The position numbers were made by a program, and so were the translations under genes. Below, one piece after another: positions 57,201-63,132 of a DNA stretch of 64,000 nucleotides. Under the pieces are notes generated by a model. That model was not told where the DNA came from, made no database searches, and saw only the letters and a list, made by a program, of their open reading frames with translations. How positions within the stretch are numbered: the stretch's first letter is position 1; each line of letters begins with the position of its first letter. Source of the stretch: Antedon mediterranea (Eukaryota > Echinodermata > Crinoidea > Comatulida > Antedonidae); contig NC_092673.1 of assembly GCF_964355755.1 (NCBI RefSeq), forward strand, positions 5,215,001-5,279,000, given 5' to 3'.

Positions 57201-57858
57201 TGTAAGTAAAGTAAGCTTAAGTAAGCCCGTAACCTTGGAGAAGGAGAGGAGGGCTTTACAGTAAATGAATCCTTTCTTTCTCGTTAAGTGCCATTTTCCA
57301 ACTAGAAATCGGCAGTGAAATTATAATAAATATGGCAGTTGACAAATACTCCAGTATTGGGAGGGGGTTGAGAGTTTTAAATGAATGAACTCTCTTTTTC
57401 GTTGAGCGCCTCTTTCCAACTAGAAATCAGAAGTGAAAGTATGATAAATATATTTTCCAATACTCCGATATAGATTCGATTATACTAACTAGTACTTATA
57501 CACATTGAAAGTTTATTAAGCTCTGTCTACAGTATCAAACTAGTTTACAAAACAAATGTGATGTGCCCAAATATGGTAGTGATATACGCAAATATGGTGA
57601 TATGACATCATAATGTCCATATATGGGCACATCACATTTTTGTCTGATAGTGTAGTCAGAGCTTTAGAAGAAAGCCTTCTGTTTTATAGCATGGAAATGT
57701 AAACAAAGCAATAGGAAATGAGATAGTAATTAAAACAATGGGACAAAGACAATGTTAACAACATACCGTATTAATGGGCTGTGTGTTACTGGTTGCTGCT
57801 ATTCTTCTTCTAGGGGTAATTCCAACGTTTTCTCCTTTCAATAATGATTTTACTACAA
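27025..57858 (-). CDS. KDM3: KDM3-family JmjC histone H3K9 demethylase, C-terminal ~2205 residues (17 exons)
   Basis: Exons in transcript order: 57767-57858, 55470-55611, 52775-54651, 45940-46050, 41142-42968, 40718-40790, 39585-39774, 37307-37521, 36569-36721, 35958-36056, 35491-35603, 33268-33939, 32258-32429, 29215-29436, 28641-28775, 27630-27946, 27025-27234; every junction keeps frame. KDM3 enzymes remove methyl groups from H3K9me1/2 using Fe(II) and 2-oxoglutarate in the nucleus. Seen: [11 protein letters not shown] near the start (JMJD1C has HSLLKGENIGI), a long disordered middle, LKKAWLHRH (JMJD1C LKKAWLTRH), [15 protein letters not shown], a C2HC4 zinc finger, an LRELL (LXXLL) motif, then JmjC with HLD and the distal His in GAPHQV. 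The iron ligands are intact, as in KDM3A/B. The N-terminus is right of the window unless the exon at 58508-58568 is used. Confidence 0.92.
27630..27946 (-). CDS. KDM3: KDM3 JmjC exon, distal iron ligand
   Basis: Acceptor CACTTTCAG, donor CATCAG|GTATGC. Contains [51 protein letters not shown] and GAPHQ. The His of APHQ is the third Fe(II) ligand in the family. A split Asp codon joins it to the preceding exon. Confidence 0.94.
28431..28572 (+). mobile_element. CTCTGTCTACAC-TIR MITE copy
   Basis: AAGCTCTGTCTACACTATCA ... GAATATGGTAGTGACATGAC ... GTGTAGACAGAGCTT. In the KDM3 intron between the two JmjC iron-ligand exons. Confidence 0.82.
28641..28775 (-). CDS. KDM3: KDM3 JmjC exon with HxD
   Basis: Acceptor TTTCTTTATAG, donor AAATG|GTAATT. 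It encodes [20 protein letters not shown] then [15 protein letters not shown] supplies the first two iron ligands; human JMJD1C has HIE here, so this copy keeps the canonical residues. Confidence 0.94.
28824..28955 (+). mobile_element. CTCTGTCTACAC-TIR MITE copy, damaged right end
   Basis: AAGCTCTGTCTACACTATCA, then modules at TATGGTAGTGATATGCCC and TATAGTAGTGATATGACA, GGGCACATCACATTT, and a decayed right end TTTAGACAGAG. Confidence 0.78.
29085..29140 (-). repeat. Partial SINE (type 2) tail
   Basis: The reverse complement reads AGTAAGACTTTGTTTATGTA GAGCATCTTGT, matching the tail of the SINE at 1460-1680. Confidence 0.5.
29215..29436 (-). CDS. KDM3: KDM3 JmjC exon, LKLKDWPP
   Basis: Acceptor TTTGTTGTTTAG, donor CATACG|GTAAAA. 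Contains [40 protein letters not shown] and [14 protein letters not shown], all KDM3 signatures. Confidence 0.95.
30231..30364 (+). mobile_element. CTCTGTCTACAC-TIR MITE copy, compact form
   Basis: 134 bp with one internal module: AAGCTCTGTCTACACTACCA ... CCCAAATATGGTAGTGATAT ... GGGCACATCAC ... GTGTAGACAGAGCTT. A good minimal reference copy. Confidence 0.85.
31321..31960. repeat. 35-bp minisatellite, ~18 copies
   Basis: Unit TGTCACCTATATACAACTAT ACACACACATGACAA. Variants ACAAGCACATG and ACACGCACATG come in runs of neighbouring units, showing local amplification. In a KDM3 intron. Confidence 0.95.
32065..32229 (+). mobile_element. CTCTGTCTACAC-TIR MITE copy beside a KDM3 exon
   Basis: AAGCTCTGTTTACACTATCA ... 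GTCATACCACTACCATATT and CATTACCATATTTAGG (core in reverse orientation) ... TTTTATAGTGTAGACAAAGCTT. Confidence 0.82.
32258..32429 (-). CDS. KDM3: KDM3 JmjC start exon, FWDGFED
   Basis: Acceptor CTCTTACAG, donor CGAA|GTAAGT. It encodes [29 protein letters not shown] and [19 protein letters not shown] copy ends 29 bp beyond the donor. Confidence 0.94.
33268..33939 (-). CDS. KDM3: KDM3 linker exon with LXXLL
   Basis: Acceptor ATATTTACAG, donor GGAGAG|GTAAGT, 224 codons. A disordered Ser/Thr-rich part, then [14 protein letters not shown] (LXXLL; JMJD1C STLRDLLTTTAGKL), [13 protein letters not shown] (JMJD1[14 protein letters not shown]) and [13 protein letters not shown] leading into the JmjC region. 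Confidence 0.92.
34315..34650. repeat. Degenerate 53-64-bp tandem repeat, ~6 copies
   Basis: CGCAGTATGGGTTGTTATTA, AAAGTCGGCCGAC and CTTGTAATAAAAAAGTTATC recur, with CAGTATGGGTT-type anchors near 34338, 34396, 34457, 34510, 34566 and 34630. Confidence 0.82.
34764..34910 (+). mobile_element. CTCTGTCTACAC-TIR MITE copy, right end lost
   Basis: AATCTCTGTCTACACTATCA ... two TATGGTAGTGATATG modules ... GGGCATGTCAC...GTCACATGAAGCGTTATCAA; the final AGACAGAGCTT is missing. Confidence 0.75.
35120..35360. mobile_element. GAACC...GGGACA family copy with 61-bp internal duplication
   Basis: AACTACAGCAGAACCTCTAT ...AAAGGGACATCAT...GACTGACATGGGGTTGGCTG is present twice (35120-35180, 35181-35241). The remainder to about 35360 has GTCCCCTGAATAG and ends near GGAGTTATACTGTA. 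Confidence 0.6.
35491..35603 (-). CDS. KDM3: KDM3 exon, [12 protein letters not shown]
   Basis: Acceptor TTCTCAATCAG, donor TCACAG|GTTTGT. It encodes [20 protein letters not shown] then [17 protein letters not shown], following the zinc finger as in other KDM3 proteins. Confidence 0.88.
35958..36056 (-). CDS. KDM3: KDM3 exon, RWLKCIK...TQIIP
   Basis: Acceptor TTTTTTAATAG, donor GACG|GTAAGT. It encodes [20 protein letters not shown] then [10 protein letters not shown]; family members have WLKCIKGQ...LMPTQIIP. Confidence 0.92.
36569..36721 (-). CDS. KDM3: KDM3 C2HC4 zinc-finger exon
   Basis: Acceptor ATATTAG, donor GAAG|GTACGT. It encodes [20 protein letters not shown] then [21 protein letters not shown]. 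The spacing of Cys/His is that of the KDM3 C6-type zinc finger required for activity in mammals. Confidence 0.95.
37164..37294 (+). mobile_element. CTCTGTCTACAC-TIR MITE copy beside the zinc-finger-proximal donor
   Basis: AAGCTCTGTACACACTATCA ... two modules ... GGGCACATCACATAAAGTTA GTGTAGACAGAGTTT. It ends 12 bp from the exon boundary at 37307. Confidence 0.82.
37307..37521 (-). CDS. KDM3: KDM3 exon upstream of zinc finger
   Basis: Acceptor TTATTTTTCAG, donor GAATG|GTAAGT. It encodes [20 protein letters not shown], then [20 protein letters not shown] and [24 protein letters not shown]1C has ETSKYILDIIGDKFCQLV. A MITE copy ends 12 bp beyond this donor. Confidence 0.9.
37540..39580. other. 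KDM3 intron, no gene seen
   Basis: AT-rich. Three diffuse related segments near 38345, 38680 and 38815 share CATG(A/C/G)CAA ... AACAT(T/A)A ... CCCCAATT; too decayed to define an element. Confidence 0.35.
39585..39774 (-). CDS. KDM3: KDM3 exon, [15 protein letters not shown]
   Basis: Acceptor TTTTTAATAG, donor AGAAG|GTAAAT. It encodes [39 protein letters not shown] and [13 protein letters not shown]1C has GESFLQDDSCCEIGPNLQKCRECR and FCRFYYFRR. Confidence 0.94.
40196..40394 (+). mobile_element. CTCTGTCTACAC-TIR MITE copy, expanded form
   Basis: 199 bp. Carries four consecutive 21-22 bp modules of the CAAATATGGTAGTGATATGC type between intact TIR regions, the longest example in the window. 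Confidence 0.85.
40718..40790 (-). CDS. KDM3: KDM3 short exon, RKERSKS
   Basis: Acceptor TACTCTTTACAG, donor TGATG|GTAAGA. It encodes [20 protein letters not shown] and SKSD; phases fit both sides. Confidence 0.8.
41142..42968 (-). CDS. KDM3: KDM3 large disordered exon 2
   Basis: Acceptor TTTTTTTGAATAG, donor TTGCAG|GTAAAC, 609 codons, phase 0-0. Ser/Pro/His-rich, with [13 protein letters not shown] (JMJD1C KLKKAWLTRH) near the middle-to-end and a Lys-rich C-terminal part ([17 protein letters not shown]). Short + strand frames across it are shadows. Confidence 0.88.
42969..45660. other. KDM3 intron, AT-rich, no gene seen
   Basis: Very AT-rich (especially 44000-44500). No exon with splice and frame support. 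A GAACC/GGGACA-family fragment lies at about 45355-45535. Confidence 0.4.
45355..45535. mobile_element. Fragmentary GAACC...GGGACA family copy
   Basis: CAACAGAATCCAACTTTGGG ACATCC, then GAAGAGACA, CAAGAGACACCCTATTAACA and AGTGTCCCCTTACTAGAGGT. Degenerate. Confidence 0.42.
45671..45830 (+). mobile_element. CTCTGTCTACAC-TIR MITE copy
   Basis: AACCTCTGTCTACACTATCA ... GTGATGTGCCCATGTGGTAG ... GAGCACATCACATTTTTTGT ... GATAGTGTAGACAGAGCTT. Confidence 0.83.
45940..46050 (-). CDS. KDM3: KDM3 coiled-coil exon
   Basis: Acceptor TGATCTACCCACAG, donor GCACAG|GTAACA, 37 codons, phase 0-0. Almost entirely Glu/Lys/Arg helix ([20 protein letters not shown]). Confidence 0.82.
46430..46675. mobile_element. 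GAACC...GGGACA family copy with G-rich middle
   Basis: TGAACCTCTAAAGAAGACAC at the left, three ATGTCACC(T)CAATAGGGG-like units, a G-rich run (GGATAGGGGGGAGGGGGG), then GTGTCCCC words to about 46670. Confidence 0.45.
48375..49260. repeat. 25-bp minisatellite, ~34 copies
   Basis: Unit CTCTTGCAACCCGCCCTTTC TCCCT, with CAACTCATCC variants in blocks (seven near-identical units at 48830-48990). A 25-bp unit shifts frame each copy, and all three + frames are open for 270-300 codons (Cys-Asn/Leu-Gln/Phe-Leu-rich). In a KDM3 intron. Confidence 0.94.
49261..52774. other. KDM3 intron, no gene seen
   Basis: Nothing with domain, splice and frame support on either strand; long AT-rich stretches. No copy of the main MITE recognised here. 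Confidence 0.4.
52775..54651 (-). CDS. KDM3: KDM3 large disordered exon 1
   Basis: Acceptor TTTTCTCCATAG, donor CATCCG|GTAAGA, 625 codons. The N-terminal third is Lys/Glu/Ser-rich and basic. [15 protein letters not shown] (JMJD1C VYRDPALIG) then leads to Ala/Gln/His-rich sequence ([12 protein letters not shown] and [14 protein letters not shown]). Phases agree with both neighbours. Confidence 0.87.
54826..55440. repeat. ~100-bp tandem repeat, ~6 copies, beside a KDM3 exon
   Basis: Units GTACTGTAGTACGGTACCTC, TTTATAACCTCCTCAGTGTC, AAAAGCTCTTCCCACCTACC, CTTAACTTTTCCCCCCTTAG, CCCCACGCCACCGTT. Starts near 54833, 54933, 55032, 55134, 55233, 55333. Highly similar, so recently expanded or homogenised. 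Ends 30 bp from the exon boundary at 55470. Confidence 0.95.
55470..55611 (-). CDS. KDM3: KDM3 exon, [12 protein letters not shown]
   Basis: Acceptor GTTTTATTTATAG, donor CCTG|GTAATG. It encodes [20 protein letters not shown] then a Lys-rich end. Disordered; assigned by position, splice sites and phase. Confidence 0.78.
56333..56467. repeat. 59-bp direct duplication
   Basis: ACTCTAGTTAAAATAACTAT ... GTCCACTCCCATTAAAA occurs at 56333-56391 and again at 56409-56467 with no obvious change. Confidence 0.9.
56530..56665. mobile_element. GAACC...GGGACA family fragment
   Basis: GATACCTCTATTAAAGGAGC ACTCTCC, CCCATTAAGGGGACACTCTG and GAAGTCTCCTCTAATTGGCG GTTTT resemble the other members; no clean ends. 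Confidence 0.4.
57266..57470. repeat. ~115-bp diverged tandem duplication
   Basis: 57266-57362 and 57382-57470 share TCTTTTTCGTTGAGCGCC-like sequence, TTTCCAACTAGAAATC.G.AG, TGATAAATAT and ATACTCC. Confidence 0.7.
57518..57664 (+). mobile_element. CTCTGTCTACAC-TIR MITE copy
   Basis: AAGCTCTGTCTACAGTATCA ... CCCAAATATGGTAGTGATAT ... GGGCACATCACATTTTTGTC ... GATAGTGTAGTCAGAGCTT. About 100 bp from the KDM3 exon end at 57767. Confidence 0.83.
57767..57858 (-). CDS. KDM3: KDM3 exon, [15 protein letters not shown]
   Basis: Acceptor GTGTCTTTCAG, donor ATTAATACG|GTATGT. It encodes [20 protein letters not shown] and [10 protein letters not shown]; human JMJD1C has VVHSLLKGENIGITSRRRSR at about residue 220-240. 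It is the 5'-most recognised family-conserved exon. Confidence 0.9.
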
Positions 57859-58262
57859 CTGAAAGACACAAGACGGCATAGACAATTATATAAAATTTAA
57901 ATGTGTTAAAATTTCAAGCATCTGTGCGACTTTTAATATTATGCAATCATAATTTATGTACAGTTTTGGTCTTACAGAATAATGGGATATAAAACAGAGG
58001 TTAAATATACATGAGTAAAATAAAATTTATATTTTCTGAAAGGAACAAACAGAACAATAAAGGCCTACACATTATTTTACATACAACATAACAGGTTTTA
58101 GTTACACAGTACATAACAATTGCAAAACATTGAGAAATTTTTAAAAAAAAGTACACCATTTCTATTATAAATCCCTATAGCTATTTTAAAGTTTCTCTAT
58201 TACCTGATATAATATATCAACTCGTAATACATACAAATAAGTCCATCATGATAGCAAAGAAT

Positions 58263-58298
58263 CATAGAGATATTATAGTTCACTATAATATCTCTATG
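58263..58298. repeat. Perfect inverted repeat, 16-bp arms, 4-bp loop
   Basis: CATAGAGATATTATAG, TTCA, then the exact complement CTATAATATCTCTATG. A second, loop-less palindrome of the same core is at 58342-58367. Confidence 0.92.
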
Positions 58299-58299
58299 A

Positions 58300-58505
58300 A
58301 AGAATGCATACAATTTATACTTAATAAGTCTATAGACTATGCATAGAGATATTATAATATCTCTATGGTCTATGATACTGATAGTATAAAAATACATACA
58401 ACTTACATTGAATAATTCCATATGATAGTAAAAATACATACAATTTACACTGAATAATTCCAAATGATTGTAAAACTACAAACAATTTACACTGAATAAA
58501 GACAT
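58300..58505. repeat. ~43-bp degenerate tandem repeat
   Basis: ATACATACAATTTACACTGA ATAATTCC-like units at about 58300, 58388, 58431 and 58472. The AT-rich palindromes are interspersed. Confidence 0.72.
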
Positions 58506-58507
58506 AC

Positions 58508-58568
58508 CATTTACACAGGTCATCCAGGCATTATTCCCATTTAAATTACACAGTGGACAACAAGTCAT
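58508..58568 (-). CDS. KDM3: Candidate alternative first coding exon of KDM3
   Basis: On the - strand an ATG at 58568 opens 20 codons (Cys-rich start MTCCPLCN, later WMTCVN) to the donor AAATG|GTATGT at 58508. Its single leftover base joins the exon at 57858 in phase as Val. An in-frame TAG at 58587-58589 limits extension upstream. Neither ATG context is strong. It could give a short isoform lacking the JMJD1C-like N-terminus, or be chance. Confidence 0.38.
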
Positions 58569-58599
58569 GCACCTGATGCTGAGTGTCTAATCACTGACT

Positions 58600-61500
58600 G
58601 CTGCAGACAGAATGCTAGCCTAGCCTATCTGAAGTGATTACCAGCCAAATGACCTTGTTACTTGACCACTCACATTGTACAAAGAATGTTTAGATAATGC
58701 TCTTTCCTATTCAAGGCCAATTGATAAACCTCAAAAGCCACCATTGTAACAACCTTGTACTAACAGATTCTAACCCTAGATAATTATATAAATAGATTTT
58801 CAATTTTTTACATCCAATGATAGATTTTATTCTCTATTCACTACGTATGGGCCACTACCCACATAATACTGATAACAATATGGGTTAATTACCATGAACA
58901 AGAATGGTTCTATGCATGTATATTAAAATTTGAGTGATACATTTTTTTTTTTTATCTCATAATAGAATGAATTTTTGAAACAGTACATAGATAGCAATTA
59001 GCCTTGATATTTTCAACCTATTAAAAAGTACTTAATTGCATAAAGCAAAAATATTTATAGATCAAGTGTTAAAAAGCAATAAAAAGTGATTGATTGAGAT
59101 TATTGCACAAAAGTATATCCATTGTTCATGACCTTCCTTCATGCCATGCTTATGCAATCTTAATTTTCAAATGTACCATTTAGTTAATTAAAATAATATA
59201 ACAGATTGTTAAACGTTGATAATTATTCACTCAAAAGTCAGTTTTTTAGAAGTTTACCGTCAAAAGAGTTTGAAAAAAACTATATTCCCATTGAGTAGTG
59301 TGTATTGCAACAACAACACAACACCCATTTTGTAATTCCGTTGTTGATTTCAAGCCAGCATTGTGCTTTCCATTTAGCTAAGTTATTCAGAGTGCATAAA
59401 CATCGTTGAAGGTCAGTATCACAAACGTTTAGAATTACTTGCCTACTACTCCACGACGAAGCTTTTAATATCCATCAATAGATTAAAAACACAATACTCT
59501 CTTTACGTCTTACCTTACTTTACACAATAGTCGATAGATGCCACATAATAAATGTATAAATTAACTCAACTGACTGTTACAACGTCTATATGGAAATATC
59601 ACAGGAAACTAGTGAATTACTTCTGCACCGATCACCTAATAACGTTCACCCGCTGAGAACTAAAGCTTAGAGTCTATGAACTAGGAAAGTCACGCTTTTT
59701 CACTTGTTTCAATAAAGGTTAATTTCAGGTCAAAGAATGATCAAGAATAACCAAAGCGTTGGAAAGAAAGCCTACCGGCCAGGGGGAAGCGATTATCTAA
59801 TTGCTTTTGACTGTCTGTTAAAAAGTCCAGGCTCTAGAACGAAACTATAAAGTCTATGTAATGATCTGCTTATTACCTTATCTCCATGGACAAGGTTTTT
59901 ACATCATGGGAGGGGAAAACTAATCTGTCCTGGAGGGTGCAGAACCACGACAGGGAGTAAATGAACAGGAAAGAATCAACTTAGGTATAATTTATGAAAA
60001 TTAATTATATCCAAAGAAATTGCTTAATTTTGCATTAAAATAATTTAATTTGTAAGGAATTTGATGTCTGCCTTCTGTGTGACTTTCTTTTGTAAAAGGT
60101 TAAAAGTTTTAGTAGTACTCTAAAGTATTTTCTTCAATCAATTAAGAAATATAACTCGTAACAATTTATATTCTTTTATTACTTATTCTTAGTTTACTTA
60201 TATTATAGTATTTATTTATTAATCAATTATTATAAAATCTTGTTATGTTTTCACATAACAAGTACGTCATTCTGTCTGTGAAATTCAAAGAAATTATTCT
60301 CCATTAAAAAAAAACATGCTCAATTCCAAATGTCATATTATTAAGAAGAGAATTTTCGTCATTCATTTTATTTATAGTCTACCTCAATATCAATTCATTT
60401 GAATTTCCAAAATAACATACATGTAATAAATTGTTCTTTCTATCTACAATCAGTCAGGTAACGATAGTGTTCCCATTACCGTAATACAAATTGCTTATAT
60501 CAATGACATCCACTGCACACTCAATTTTAATGGCTCGACATTAATTTATGATTCTATATTCCTCAAGGGCATGGAATTATTACTAAAAGGTTGAAATTAC
60601 ATATTTTTTCCTAGATTGAAGAAACAGTACTTTAGTATCAATAGCCGTATCTAAATATGTAATGTAACCATAAAATCCATCAATAATCAATCTATTTTAA
60701 AAATTAAATTAACAACTATCTCATCGCTGATATTCCTATCTGATTTTATATATTCCGGTTTTTATGATATTGTTGCTCTTCACTTTATATATTTATTTTG
60801 TTATTGTACCTTTTTTTTATATTATCTTTTTAACATTTTATATGTGATTTTTTATTTCACATTTCCATATGCTTTCTTATGATGCTTGTTCACTTTCACA
60901 TTTCCGATTCCTCTTGCAATGGACCCCATTGGAAATAAATTGACATGTCGATTTAATGGGACATCCTTGCATCCATTCACTTTGGTTTTATTCAATTTTA
61001 ATATTCCAATTTTTGTATATTTTCTTTGTTATGTATTTTATTTGTATTGTTGAATCATATGGAGGCTAAATGAATAAATGAAAAACATTTAAACTGGTAA
61101 TATTTTATGGTGGAAATACATTGTGATGATAGTAGTTTTTTTTTTTTAAGATTTTAATTGCTATAATGGCAAATAGTAAACTATATAATTCAACACAATT
61201 GATATGTATATGGTTCTTCCTAAAAGATGTATTGTCCATTTTTTTTTTACTTTCCTGATAAAAGTAAATGTAGTCTTTAATTGAATGAGACATTATCAAA
61301 ATAACATCATCACCTCCACGATTTGGCACAATGACAAAACTTATTGTTTTGTTAGTTATGAAAAATATCAAGATATGTGTGTGTCATGTTTTGTGACTTA
61401 TTTGACCTTTGACACAAGCTGTTTTTAAGCTCAAGGATACAGCATCTCCTCAGAGACCTTGATAAATTTACCAAACTAACCAACTACATGACCTGCTTGC

Positions 61501-62940
61501 TACAGATGCCCAATAGTACACACCACAGATAGAATGCAAGTCCCATGGGTACCTATCTAATCTCTGCAACTTTAGTTTCGCTTCAGTGTAATTCACTGAA
61601 AAGTCACGCATACAAATCTCAGCCCTTCTGTGTTTTTCGAACCCAATCAATTACTGCAATATTCTAAAAATACCAAGTATTATGTTTATGGAAGATAAAG
61701 TTGTTACACACATTATTTAAGCATTTTTGCATTGTTATTTAGAAAATATCAATCCTCCAATTAAGAACCATATAATAAATCAAATCTATAAAAGAACCAT
61801 GTTAATTAGAGAAGATTAAATACATATTTCTAATCTAAGAATATGCCATTTTAAAGGGTGGGTATTTTTTCATACTGTGGGAGAAATATTCTTGATATGC
61901 CAATAAACAACCTTGGGTTGTGGTAGAGGAAGTTTCATAAAAATTAACAACTGGCTTGACAATCCACACATTGTTCTGCTATCATAACAACCCAAACTTT
62001 CAAGATGATCCCTAGGGCAAGGAACTTGATAGGACCAACTGCTTGTTATACCAATAATCTTTAACACACAATATAAAAGCGATTAAAAATGTCTTGTATA
62101 TAAATGTATTGGTAATAATACTATTGATATATAGGAAACACCTGGTTGTGTAATCTTTCTATAAGATACAATATATTGGCCCTACCTTTCCTGATATGTA
62201 CCCAATTCCTTCCTGATATTACAGACAGTATAGTAACTTCTTTTTGTATTATAATAATTTATAAGTTACTCTTTTCTGGTAAAATCTAACCCAAGAACTG
62301 TTGCTAGTAATGCATTGTTTCCACTAAAGATACAACACAACGATGTAACGCAACATAAGGAATTTGACCAATCACAACTGATGAATTAATCGCAGTGCTG
62401 CTTGTGCGTTGCTTCTACGTCCATGTGTTCCGTCCTAATGGGAACCAAGCTTTACAATATAGGTATATTTTATTCATTCATCACATACAGAAGGCAGCCA
62501 AAATGCTGAACAATTTAGCACACAAATTAAAATATTAAAACAATAACCGCATTAGTAGTAGCAAGAAATTACCGATAACGGTTGCTTGCATTCATCAACG
62601 AGGGAAGTAAACAATCTGCGACAGAAAAACTTTTTAATATATCCAACGAGAGCCAACATAATTCTTTCCTGGAATAGCATTTGATCTAGGACACCGATTC
62701 AATAACTAGAACTCTATGTTTAAAGTATCATCTACAATAATGTACGCAAGACATATACAGAACTGAGTTATTGCAGACCAATAATGGCAACAAACGATAT
62801 CTGAATGTAAAATGAATGTTGATTGAACGATAAACCTACAATATTTATATGTAAACCTATTTATTTGAATCAGAATAATAAATATAACAACAAATTTGTC
62901 TAAACCATCATCCTCCTACTCCTCTTTGTTATTCAAAAAA
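58600..62940. other. Presumed KDM3 upstream intron, no gene seen
   Basis: No exon matching the JMJD1C/KDM3 N-terminus seen on the - strand and no gene on the + strand. The segment 59440-59960 is GC-richer than its surroundings. Short open frames at 61468-61650 and 61870-62067 lack recognisable domains. Confidence 0.4.
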
Positions 62941-62948
62941 ACTGTTTT

Positions 62949-63132
62949 GAGCTGTCTACACTATCAAACTAGTTTGACAACAAAAAAAGTGTGATGTGCC
63001 CAAATATGGTAGTGATATGCCTAAATATGGTAGTGATATGCCTAAATATGGTAGTGATATGACATCATCGTGTCCCTATATGGGCACATCACATTTTTTG
63101 TCACATAAAGTTTGATAGCGTAGGCAGAGCTT
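62949..63132 (+). mobile_element. CTCTGTCTACAC-TIR MITE copy, three-module form
   Basis: GAGCTGTCTACACTATCAAA CTAGTTTGACAAC, three CAAATATGGTAGTGATATG modules, GGGCACATCACATTTTTTGT, AGTTTGATAGCGTAGGCAGA GCTT. Well preserved. Confidence 0.86.

Noticed and set aside
59873-59960. Possible KDM3 first exon: CCATGGAGATAAG|GTAATA on the - strand
   Set aside because: The start context is good, but the leftover phase (two bases) creates a TAG when joined to the 57858 exon.
61468-62067. Two 60-65-codon - strand frames
   Set aside because: No similarity to the JMJD1C/KDM3 N-terminus, no suitable splice pair, and composition like the surrounding intron.
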